Assembly (NCBI GenBank): GCA_031285115.1
Contig: JAITWU010000322.1
Span: 1 to 12,762 of the forward strand
Direction of reading: 5' to 3'
Length of the DNA stretch: 12,762 bases
DNA from: Azonexus sp.
Lineage (GTDB): Bacteria > Pseudomonadota > Gammaproteobacteria > Burkholderiales > Rhodocyclaceae
The translations under genes and the position numbers were made by a program. Shown piece after piece: positions 5,504 to 10,660 of the stretch (position 1 is its first letter; each line of letters opens with the position of its first letter). Below the pieces are notes generated by a model that worked only from the letters and a program-made list of their open reading frames with translations, did no database searches and was not told the DNA's origin.

Positions 5504-6151
5504 TCAGACCGGATGGAAGGTTTGATCGCCCTTATCGAACCAGTAATCCAGTTCGTTTTTGAGGTAGAACGCCTGGGTGCGCAATCGCAGCCTGTCGATC
5601 GACGTATCGAGTTTGATGGGCTGACGACTTTCGATCAAGGCACACAAGTCTTCGGTAAATAGTGCTCGCAGTTTGTCCTGCGTTGCTTGGGCTTGCTCTG
5701 GTGTATCAAGAGTAGCGGGTTCATTGCTTTTTGGGTCAGGGTTCCGACCTCGCCCAATCGCCATCAGTTTGCTCTTGAGAGCACCAAGCTCTTTATTCCG
5801 TGTTTGAGGAACAGGTTTTACTGTGACTGGCGGCGTTTCATCCAGAGGGTCCGGCTCGCCTGCTGTATTGTTTTCGGTGCGATCAATGTCGGCTTGCTCT
5901 TCGCCCCTGACTTGCAAGTCTTGCAGCTTGGCCCGGATCTCGGTAAGCACCCAACCCGCCTCGGTAACGTAGGTTCCCGGATAAATGTGAACAATCCAGG
6001 CTGTGACTTGGAAGTTGCCCTCATCAAACGGTTCGAGCACCTGATCCTTGACTTTGAAATTTCCGATGCCCGTAATCAGGGTGCCAACGGAAAAAGGACC
6101 GTTGCGGGATTGAATTTTTTTGACGCGCAGGGTGCCATCAACTTTGATCAT
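5504..6151 (-). CDS. DUF3275 family ICE protein, 215 aa
   Basis: Begins MIKVDGTLRVKKIQSRNGPF followed by VGTLITGIGNFKVKD and GNFQVTAWIVHIYP, the conserved N-terminal domain (about residues 1-85) that I know as DUF3275, found almost only in integrating conjugative elements of proteobacteria. The middle (about 90-150) is polar, with acidic and Pro-rich stretches and a likely disordered linker. The C-terminal about 60 residues, EQAQATQDKLRALFTEDLC onward, are helical and end in QTFHPV. Function unproven; its usual company with the DUF3577 replication protein suggests element maintenance. ATG at 6151 has AGGA upstream; the first codons of the longer frame (from 6184) lie in the leader. Confidence 0.85.
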   Translation of the reverse strand: MIKVDGTLRVKKIQSRNGPFSVGTLITGIGNFKVKDQVLEPFDEGNFQVTAWIVHIYPGTYVTEAGWVLTEIRAKLQDLQVRGEEQADIDRTENNTAGEPDPLDETPPVTVKPVPQTRNKELGALKSKLMAIGRGRNPDPKSNEPATLDTPEQAQATQDKLRALFTEDLCALIESRQPIKLDTSIDRLRLRTQAFYLKNELDYWFDKGDQTFHPV

Positions 6152-6235
6152 GTCGTGTTCCTTTTGTGAATGCAGCGGACGCACGACGGCCCCTTGAGGG
6201 ACGTTGCGTCCCGCATGGGGTTTGGAGGAAAAAAG
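6152..6235 (-). promoter_or_regulatory. Conserved two-hairpin leader, copy 7 (DUF3275)
   Basis: The GC hairpin pairs CCCC/GGGG (6190-6193 with 6217-6220) and GGGACG/CGTCCC (6198-6203 with 6207-6212). The ribosome-binding-site hairpin pairs GTCGTG/CACGAC (6152-6157 with 6182-6187) and TCC/GGA (6159-6161 with 6177-6179), burying AGGA. It follows directly on a strong terminator (6229-6266), yet no promoter is visible between, so read-through or antitermination may be needed. Confidence 0.8.
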
Positions 6236-6266
6236 CTATTCGCACCACGTCCGAAGACGTGATGCG
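6229..6266 (-). terminator. Strong UUCG-loop terminator
   Basis: In minus-strand RNA an 11-bp stem (6266-6256 with 6251-6241) closes a UUCG tetraloop; one pair is G-U on this strand only. AATAGC and six T (6234-6229) follow. This is the best intrinsic terminator of the left half. It would end transcripts coming from the 93-residue gene or the hairpin-rich stretch. Confidence 0.8.
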
Positions 6267-6419
6267 GATAGAGGCTGGGAGTCAAGAACCAGATTTCCGA
6301 TCCGGTTCTAAATGTGAAGGGTGCTCTGAACCTGCTCGTTTAGGGTTCGGTAGGGTGCAGGGTGCCTTCAAGATGCCCTGACCTGCAAGCAGGCGTCCGG
6401 TTATCAAGGGCTGAACCGG
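6229..6419 (-). ncRNA. Candidate small RNA: string of hairpins ending in a terminator
   Basis: Reading on the minus strand there are five successive stems: CCGGTT/AACCGG (6397-6402 with 6414-6419), CCTGC/GCAGG (6382-6386 with 6389-6393), GAACC/GGTTC (6328-6332 with 6344-6348), a GAACC-GAT/ATC-GGTTC stem with one mismatch (6286-6294 with 6300-6308), and the UUCG terminator. The repeated GAACC/GGTTC blocks could re-pair. A 64-codon frame (6282-6476) overlaps this but has no proper ribosome-binding site and low-complexity C-terminal composition. Transcript start not identified. Confidence 0.4.
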
Positions 6420-6504
6420 CTCGTGCACAGGTTTGAACGTGACACCTGTAAACACGCGGAAAACGGTATCGAGCATACCACCGCTTGAACAAGTACCAGC
6501 TTGA

Positions 6505-6786
6505 CTATGTCTGCTCGTTTTGCGGAAAAGGCTGGTACCCGTGTGTGTCAGCAACCTCAAGTTCCCATCCCCACGTTCCCAGAAGGTTTGCCGCCCGCAG
6601 GGCGGTTTCCTGCCGTTCGGTGAGGGCTTGCTCGTGGGTGTGCCAATGCCCGTAGAAGTATCTTTCGTGGAAATCATGAACGATAAAAATGATGAAGAGC
6701 GTCCTGCCTTCTGTCGCCGTGTGAAACGACATAGCGCCCTTGGGAATATCTATACCCGCCTGTTTGAGGGTTTCGATGTTGCTCAT
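6505..6786 (-). CDS. Hypothetical protein, 93 aa
   Basis: ATG at 6786 (MSNIETLKQAGIDIPKGAMS) with AGGAG 7 bases upstream. The fold seems compact: LFIIFIVHDFHERYFYGHWH gives a beta-strand then an aromatic and His-rich turn (four His in about 14 residues), followed by a helix (EQALTERQETALRAANLL) and WGWELEVADTHGYQPFP. The His cluster might bind metal, but no known motif matches. It is the first gene below the terminator of the DUF3577 unit, so it needs its own promoter; only a weak TATAAG is visible upstream. Family not recognised. Confidence 0.75.
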   Translation of the reverse strand: MSNIETLKQAGIDIPKGAMSFHTATEGRTLFIIFIVHDFHERYFYGHWHTHEQALTERQETALRAANLLGTWGWELEVADTHGYQPFPQNEQT

Positions 6787-6870
6787 TTTGAATCTCCTGC
6801 TTATACAAGGCACCGCATTCCGCGATGCGTGTTCGTCTGGATTGAGGACGTCAACTACAACGCATGACAT

Positions 6871-6910
6871 AAAACAACCCCCGGCCGCAGAAGCGGCTCA
6901 GGGGTTGTGT
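6871..6910 (-). terminator. Strong terminator after the DUF3577 gene
   Basis: ACAACCCC (6874-6881) pairs with GGGGTTGT (6901-6908), and inside it GCCGC/GCGGC (6884-6888 with 6893-6897) around a 4-base loop. In the minus-strand transcript TTTTATG follows at once. It lies 12 bp past the stop codon at 6923. Confidence 0.85.
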
Positions 6911-6922
6911 CACGGAGACGGT

Positions 6923-7609
6923 TTAGTAAGGGATGTAATCGTCGTCTGCTTCGTATGCAGGTTCACCATTCATCTCCTCATCGCCACCGGTCGCTGCCGG
7001 TGCGCCCTGTGCGGGACGCGCGGCGCTTTGGCTCTGGGGCTGCTCTGCAGGCTTGCGGTTTTCCGGGACGGCGCTTTGAGCCGTTTGAGGATCACCTTGA
7101 GCTTGCTGCTGGCCTGTTTTGTCTTGGTCGTTGCGCTCGAGTTGATAGTACAACTCACCATTGACCTTGAGCTTGTAGATGAGTAACAGCCGCCCTTTAA
7201 TCTGTACAGCGATTTCCCGCCGGCCAGTGGGCTCCTTGTTTTCATCGTACTCATCACGCTCGTAGGTGATGGGAGTAGCGTCACCGATTTTGAAATGGCC
7301 AAAGATTTTGTCCTTGGCATCGCATGTAAGCTTAAGAGACTCGATCAGTTCGATCGCCTTCTTGCCCACAACACGCACATCGTATGTCGCGTAACTCGGG
7401 TTATCACACGAACCATATAACGCTTTAATCGTGACCCACCATGACGGCGGCCCCTTGCGATTGCCTTTATTGACCGATACTTTCCGAATGCGGTTGAAAT
7501 AACCAATACCCGTGGTGTGCAGGTCGAAATAGTCTTTGCCTTGCTGGGCTTGGGTTTGTTGGACTTGAGCTTGGGCTTGGGTCTGAGATTGAACTTGCTG
7601 GTTAGCCAT
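6923..7609 (-). CDS. DUF3577 (STY4534-family) ICE replication protein, 228 aa
   Basis: The N-terminal 26 residues are a Gln-rich linker (QVQSQTQAQAQVQQTQAQQG). The conserved domain follows: DYFDLHTTGIGYFNRIRKVS, a Trp-Trp pair (PPSWWVTIKALYG), YATYDVRVVG, HFKIGDATPITY, and LLIYKLKVNGELYYQLE, to about residue 166. This is the pattern of the STY4534/DUF3577 family, named as an ICE replication protein; the OB-like beta-rich layout recalls single-strand-binding proteins, which is inference. The C-terminal tail is Gln/Ala/Pro-rich and ends acidic (ADDDYIPY), like the partner-binding tails of SSB. ATG at 7609 with GGAG 6 bases upstream; a TTG at 7621 is rejected. It has its own promoter, a 177-nt leader and a terminator, so it is a single-gene unit. 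Confidence 0.9.
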   Translation of the reverse strand: MANQQVQSQTQAQAQVQQTQAQQGKDYFDLHTTGIGYFNRIRKVSVNKGNRKGPPSWWVTIKALYGSCDNPSYATYDVRVVGKKAIELIESLKLTCDAKDKIFGHFKIGDATPITYERDEYDENKEPTGRREIAVQIKGRLLLIYKLKVNGELYYQLERNDQDKTGQQQAQGDPQTAQSAVPENRKPAEQPQSQSAARPAQGAPAATGGDEEMNGEPAYEADDDYIPY

Positions 7610-7715
7610 GATGATCTCCAAAAAAATGGACAGGAGACCGGCATAACCAAGCCAAGCCGCAAGGCCAGGACAGGGAAAGCTGATTCCCCGTCCGGGTTGC
7701 AGTTAAAGATGCTCT
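7610..7715 (-). promoter_or_regulatory. Conserved two-hairpin leader, copy 8 (DUF3577)
   Basis: The most diverged copy. GGAC/GTCC (7668-7671 with 7690-7693) and GGG/CCC (7673-7675 with 7686-7688) form the GC hairpin after TGCAACCCGG. The ribosome-binding-site hairpin pairs GATCTCC/GGAGACC (7613-7619 with 7633-7639); one pair is G-U only in minus-strand RNA, and the loop holds seven U. A candidate RNA motif named after DUF3577 has been published; whether this is that motif needs a covariance search. Confidence 0.7.
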
Positions 7716-7792
7716 GTGACGGCCTTGGGAGCCAATCAGTACGCATTCCAAGAGCTGATGCGTCGCGTGTGCCTTGCGGCAGTCACGGCACC

Positions 7793-7831
7793 AATCTAGC
7801 ACGTTGACCAACGCTGTCAAGCGGCGTTGAC
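7793..7831 (-). promoter_or_regulatory. Promoter and dyad operator for the DUF3577 gene
   Basis: TTGACA (7820-7815), a 16-base spacer and TAGATT (7798-7793). CGTTG/CAACG (7802-7806 with 7809-7813) lies in the spacer, CAACGC/GCGTTG (7809-7814 with 7824-7829) brackets the -35, and CGTTGAC is repeated at 7802-7808 and 7825-7831. This arrangement fits a repressor site. Predicted transcription start near 7786, giving a leader of about 177 nt. Confidence 0.65.
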
Positions 7832-7974
7832 ATTAGGCCGTTGCGCCCGGACATCATCGCCCCCCATGCTCAAATTAAGGGCGATCTGTGCTCTGCCCCG
7901 CCGTTGCTGGCCTGGGCGATGTTGCCTGGTAGTTGTCCCCAGACTTGTTCACGGAAATTGTGCGTTCTGGCTTG

Positions 7975-8424
7975 TCACACTTGGCGGACATAGAAACAGC
8001 CGGTTTCTGCGTCAAAGATTTTCTCGGCTGCTTCCAGTGCTTGTTGTGCATCATCGGCGATGACTCGACTCATCCGTGCCGGTTCAGCCAAAGCTACAGC
8101 TTCATGCAGCGGCGGTTGTTCGACTGGTACGACATCCCATAGTTTGCGCACCCCATGCACAAGCGTGGCACAGATCTCGTATTCATCGAATCCACTTTCC
8201 TCCTCATCTCTTTTGACACGATCAAACGCGCTGGTCCAAGCATCCTCGACGGATGCGCCGCGATACGTGCCGCGCCATGTCCGCCCTGTGCGCTTGTTCG
8301 TAACGAGAACATCCCAAGTAGCAAGGCGCACACGCAGAATCCGGGCGGCGATGCCCGATAGGTTCAGAGGGAGAGGAATGTGGCCTTGCAAACCCAGGCC
8401 GAGGTTTTGGTCTTGACCGCTCAT
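7975..8424 (-). CDS. Hypothetical protein, 149 aa
   Basis: ATG at 8424 (MSGQDQNLGLGLQGHIPLPL) with a strong AGGAGG. Residues 30-60 contain RVRLATWDVLVTNKRTGRTW then RGTYRGASVEDAWTSAFDRV, a beta-rich part followed by a helix; the C-terminal third is helical and acidic (ADDAQQALEAAEKIFDAETG). No signal peptide or membrane segment. Family not recognised. It is an independent unit: promoter at 8530-8558, leader of about 100 nt with three hairpins, and no neighbour close downstream. The 150 bp after its stop hold only one hairpin (7856-7862 with 7879-7885). Confidence 0.75.
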   Translation of the reverse strand: MSGQDQNLGLGLQGHIPLPLNLSGIAARILRVRLATWDVLVTNKRTGRTWRGTYRGASVEDAWTSAFDRVKRDEEESGFDEYEICATLVHGVRKLWDVVPVEQPPLHEAVALAEPARMSRVIADDAQQALEAAEKIFDAETGCFYVRQV

Positions 8425-8510
8425 GAAATCCTCCTTTGGGGAGCGGATGGTGAAAGGCTTCCCAGCATCACCATCCAATAAATTTTCATAAGCGTGCTGC
8501 ATGTTGCAGC
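8425..8510 (-). promoter_or_regulatory. Hairpin-rich leader of the 149-aa gene
   Basis: Three stems in order: GCTGCA/TGCAGC (8496-8501 with 8505-8510, 3-base loop), GGATGGTG/CACCATCC (8445-8452 with 8469-8476, 16-base loop), and a short CTCC/GGAG stem over the AGGAGG ribosome-binding site. It lacks the CAACCCC signature, but the plan of upstream hairpins ending in a paired ribosome-binding site is the same. Confidence 0.5.
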
Positions 8511-8529
8511 GTGATGCCAGTTGGAGCCA

Positions 8530-8558
8530 AGTATCGCTGAACACAGCGGCGCTGTCAA
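8530..8558 (-). promoter_or_regulatory. Promoter with spacer dyad for the 149-aa gene
   Basis: TTGACA (8558-8553), a 17-base spacer and GATACT (8535-8530). The spacer contains CGCTG/CAGCG (8535-8539 with 8544-8548). The stretch GCTTGACAGCG is identical to that at the DUF3577 promoter, and both have a spacer dyad, which suggests shared control. Confidence 0.65.
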
Positions 8559-8600
8559 GCAGCAGCAGTGAACCTTCAAGTGTGTTTCATCTACTTGGCT

Positions 8601-8627
8601 TTTAAAAGAAAGGAGGCCGAAGCCCCC
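8601..8627 (-). terminator. UUCG-loop terminator after the radC remnant
   Basis: In the minus-strand transcript GGGGGC-TTCG-GCCTCC (8627-8612, one G-U pair on this strand only) is followed by TTTCTTTT. It lies 5 bp past the remnant's stop codon and now also ends the toxin-antitoxin module 2 transcript. Confidence 0.8.
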
Positions 8628-8631
8628 AGGA

Positions 8632-8730
8632 TCAAAGTAAGCCGCTATCGGCCAATGATTTCGTGGTACAGCCCGCGACGATGATGTGATCCAATACGCG
8701 CACGTCACCCATCCGGGGCAAGATGAGGGC
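8632..8730 (-). pseudogene. radC: C-terminal remnant of a radC-like gene
   Basis: The minus-strand frame reads DVRVLDHIIVAG, then about twelve residues ending LADSGLL and a stop (8634-8632). This is the closing block of RadC-type JAB/MPN domain proteins, which are frequent in ICEs. The eight codons before it are unlike RadC and an in-frame TAG occurs at 8733-8731, so the catalytic HxH region and the rest of the gene are missing. The break lies about 40 bp past the stop of toxin-antitoxin module 2, as if that module had arrived and removed the radC 5' part. Only about 25 residues support the call, but the match is specific. Confidence 0.7.
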
Positions 8731-8772
8731 CTATAAGCCGGAACCGTCGAAATTTCCGTTGGTCGTCCCGGA

Positions 8773-9108
8773 TCAAACGGTTGCGAGTGTCAGGTGTCCA
8801 ACCGGCTCAGATGCCGGTCGCACCTTGATTTCGATGTCGTAGCCGAGGCGATTCAGACAGTCCATTAGCTTGCGCTCGGACAGATTGGTGAAGTCGCCGC
8901 GCATCATGCCCGACACCTTTGGTTGCGGGATGCCCATGCGTTTGGCTGCCGCTTGTTGCGTCAGACCGAGGGCACGCATCGCTTTCCTGATCTCGATCAC
9001 TAGGCCGGATTTAATTTTGAGCTTTTCAGCATCAGGCAGGCCAAGGTCGGCGAAGACGTTGCCCGAGCTGGTTTCTACCTCAATGCCTTCAATCATGCGC
9101 TTAGCCAT
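8773..9108 (-). CDS. HigA-type (HTH) antitoxin of module 2, 111 aa
   Basis: ATG at 9108 (MAKRMIEGIEVETSSGNVFA) with AAGGAG 7 bases upstream. A helix-turn-helix of the XRE type lies at about residues 50-78: LTQQAAAKRMGIPQPKVSGM followed by MRGDFTNLSERKLMDCLNRL, and the tail is IEIKVRPASE. This layout (short N-terminal extension, HTH, short beta tail) is that of HTH_37-class antitoxins, which neutralise Gp49/HigB-type toxins and repress their own operon. It overlaps the toxin by 8 bp, so they are co-translated. An unlikely start at 9126 is rejected. Confidence 0.9.
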   Translation of the reverse strand: MAKRMIEGIEVETSSGNVFADLGLPDAEKLKIKSGLVIEIRKAMRALGLTQQAAAKRMGIPQPKVSGMMRGDFTNLSERKLMDCLNRLGYDIEIKVRPASEPVGHLTLATV

Positions 9109-9466
9109 GTTGTAACTCCTTTGCAAGCGCCTCGGCTGTCTTTAACCTGGCGCGAATAATGTCCATGTCCTCTTTCGGCGTGGCGATCCCGCTCTTGCTC
9201 TTCTTCTGGAAGCAGTGCAGGACAAATATCGCTTCCGCAAACTTCACCGTATAGACCGCCCGGTACGTGCCACCGATATCGTCCTCGACGATCTCCAGCA
9301 CACCGGCACTGCCGAAGCCCTTGAGCGCCTTGGCCGCGTCGTGCTGGCCGCCGTGCTGCGCGAAATCCAGGGCGTGACCAAAAAACTTCCGCACATCAAG
9401 CGGAAGCGCCATCAGATCCCTTTTGCTGCTCCCGATCCAGACGAGTCGTTTTTCTTTGTCAATCAT
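9101..9466 (-). CDS. RelE/ParE-family (Gp49/HigB-like) toxin of module 2, 121 aa
   Basis: Recognisable by KRLVWIGSSKRDLMALPLDV at the N-terminus, the middle VLEIVEDDIGGTYRAVYTVK and AIFVLHCFQKKSKSGIATP, and the C-terminal helix ARLKTAEALAKEL: the pattern of phage-derived Gp49-like toxins, which act on translation in studied members. Full length. ATG at 9466 has no good ribosome-binding site; instead it overlaps the stop of a 39-codon ORF in ATGA, and a TATAAA lies 8 bases upstream, so translation may be coupled or the message nearly leaderless. Toxin precedes antitoxin, as in HigBA. Confidence 0.9.
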   Translation of the reverse strand: MIDKEKRLVWIGSSKRDLMALPLDVRKFFGHALDFAQHGGQHDAAKALKGFGSAGVLEIVEDDIGGTYRAVYTVKFAEAIFVLHCFQKKSKSGIATPKEDMDIIRARLKTAEALAKELQHG

Positions 9467-9582
9467 GATGACAGTTTATATCTGTTCAGGTAACCACGCA
9501 GGTCGCAGCAGCAGTCCAGTGATGATGCGTCAAGCTGTTTCCCAACGATCTCTTTCACGTGCCGATATAGCGTGGGGATCAT
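9463..9582 (-). CDS. Possible 39-aa peptide coupled to the module 2 toxin
   Basis: MIPTLYRHVKEIVGKQLDAS onward, with a Cys triplet and a basic end (RGYLNRYKLSS), has protein-like composition and shares a 4-bp ATGA overlap with the toxin start. It lacks a ribosome-binding site at its ATG and the frame stays open upstream into the YafQ remnant, where composition becomes unnatural; it may therefore be the 3' end of a gene broken at about 9590. I do not recognise it. Its role, if any, could be to feed ribosomes to the toxin gene. Confidence 0.4.
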   Translation of the reverse strand: MIPTLYRHVKEIVGKQLDASSLDCCCDLRGYLNRYKLSS

Positions 9583-9609
9583 GTGGGATCGCGGGCGGGG
9601 GTATTGAGC

Positions 9610-9843
9610 AGAAGCGGACGCTTCGACATGAACCGGCTCAAAGAGGCAATGCTGCTGCTGATTGCCAATGACGGCCCGCTTGGGCCGGAGTGGAAGGATC
9701 ATCCGTTGCACGGAACGCAATGGAAAGACTATCGTGAGTGCCACATTGGCGGGGACTTTCTGCTGGTCTATCGCATTGAGGCCGGCAAGTCACGCGAAGA
9801 AGTTGGCTTCTCCCGCGCAGGCACGCACAACTGGGCGATCTGA
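9610..9843 (+). pseudogene. yafQ: N-terminally truncated YafQ-family toxin
   Basis: The only convincing plus-strand coding sequence. From about 9610 it reads RSGRFDMNRLKEAMLLLIAN, then WKDHPLHG, WKDYRECHIGGDFLLVYRIE and GTHNW, which follows YafQ proteins closely. The key His residues (DHPL, ECHI, GTH) and the Asp before FLLVY are kept. The first 20 or so family residues and any DinJ/RelB antitoxin are missing upstream, and no ribosome-binding site is present, so it is very likely dead. It probably remains from an older insertion cut by the arrival of module 2. Confidence 0.75.
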
Positions 9844-9909
9844 CGTTCGGCGGCAAGGTCGTTGCTGGTCAGATCAGGGTAAAGAGAACTGGAGTCAGGC
9901 ACTTTATTC

Positions 9910-10320
9910 TCAAGCTTTCTGTTCGAATGGATTGAGCAGCTCCACATCAAAATGCCTGAAATCTGAAACGTTGCGCGTAACCACCACCAGCCGATGACAA
10001 ATTGCTGTGGCGGCGATCATGGCATCTTCGTACAACGTATCGGAGCGCCGGTGCATCAGCCTAGCCCAGACCCTGAAAGCCCGCTCATCCATCGGCAAGA
10101 CGTTGTACGCTGCCGGCAACGCATCGGCCCAATGCTCAATTTGATCGGCTTTTTGGCGATCCTGCTCACGGGTCAACTCAATGCCCGCCTGAATTTCCCC
10201 AAGGCTGACAGCGGAAACGTGCAGATCCTTGTCGGCCACGGTTTCGAGCCAGGCCAGAACTGCCCCGTGCGGGCGTGGCCGGCGCAGTTCGGAAATGACG
10301 TTGGTATCCAGCAGATACAT
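9910..10320 (-). CDS. vapC: VapC-type PIN-domain toxin of module 3 (FitB-like), 136 aa
   Basis: A PIN-domain ribonuclease. The acidic metal-binding residues are in place: Asp5 in LLDTNV, Glu42 in SLGEIQ, Asp99 in YEDAMIAATA, and Asp120 in VTRNVSDF. The N-terminal MYLLDTNVISELRRPRPHGA and the phrase DTLYEDAMIAATA fit the FitB/VapC subgroup found with Phd- or FitA-type partners. In studied relatives the target is tRNA or rRNA; the target here is unknown. ATG at 10320 with GAGG just upstream, 7 bp after the antitoxin stop. Complete and intact. Confidence 0.92.
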   Translation of the reverse strand: MYLLDTNVISELRRPRPHGAVLAWLETVADKDLHVSAVSLGEIQAGIELTREQDRQKADQIEHWADALPAAYNVLPMDERAFRVWARLMHRRSDTLYEDAMIAATAICHRLVVVTRNVSDFRHFDVELLNPFEQKA

Positions 10321-10327
10321 GGTCACC

Positions 10328-10585
10328 TCAAGCAATAGATTCAACCTGCCGGCGGCGTCCTCTACCGCGCTTGGGCACCAACTCGTCAGTGCGCGCCTCT
10401 GGAGCCAGCAGCCATTGCTTGAGGCTTGGCCGCACTTGCATCTGCATCTGCTGCCATACCTGCGCGGGCACCAAAACCGCGGCCTCAGCACCCCTGCGCG
10501 TGACCAGTTGCGGCCCGTCGGAAAGGCAGGTATTCAAGAGTTCACTGAAGCGCATTTTTGCCTCCAGCACGGACCAAGTTTTCAT
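10328..10585 (-). CDS. Phd/YefM-family antitoxin of module 3, 85 aa
   Basis: The N-terminus MKTWSVLEAKMRFSELLNTC followed by PQLVTRRGAEAAVLVPAQVW is the Phd/YefM DNA-binding domain (about residues 1-50); the C-terminal part (RPSLKQWLLAPEARTDEL) is the toxin-binding tail, ending in a very basic KRGRGRRRQ. It neutralises the PIN toxin and should repress the operon by binding upstream. AGGA lies 9 bases before the ATG at 10585; it is inside a small ATCCT/AGGAT hairpin. Antitoxin-first order, unlike modules 1 and 2. Confidence 0.92.
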   Translation of the reverse strand: MKTWSVLEAKMRFSELLNTCLSDGPQLVTRRGAEAAVLVPAQVWQQMQMQVRPSLKQWLLAPEARTDELVPKRGRGRRRQVESIA

Positions 10586-10609
10586 GGGTTCGATCCTTTC
10601 AAAGGATAG

Positions 10610-10631
10610 ATGACTAGGTATATGACTAGGT
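10610..10631 (-). promoter_or_regulatory. Tandem 10-bp operator of module 3
   Basis: ATGACTAGGT occurs at 10610-10619 and again at 10622-10631, a 12-bp period, between the promoter and the antitoxin start. Phd-type antitoxins bind such upstream repeats to repress themselves, so this is the likely operator. Confidence 0.65.
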
Positions 10632-10632
10632 C

Positions 10633-10660
10633 AGTTTACAGAATTTCTTCCTTCAGTCAA
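10633..10660 (-). promoter_or_regulatory. Promoter of toxin-antitoxin module 3
   Basis: TTGACT (10660-10655), a 16-base spacer and TAAACT (10638-10633). The -35 box overlaps the helicase stop codon (10659-10657), so the module has its own promoter although it directly follows the helicase gene. Confidence 0.55.

Noticed and set aside
6282..6476. 64-codon minus-strand frame beginning MLDTVFRV
   Set aside because: Its ATG follows GGTGGT with no spacing, the C-terminal half is Pro/Ser/Arg-rich, and it overlaps a string of hairpins. Kept only as the alternative to the small-RNA idea.
262..7715. CRISPR array from the repeated GC-rich leaders
   Set aside because: The copies are at irregular distances, each in front of a gene, and differ in sequence.
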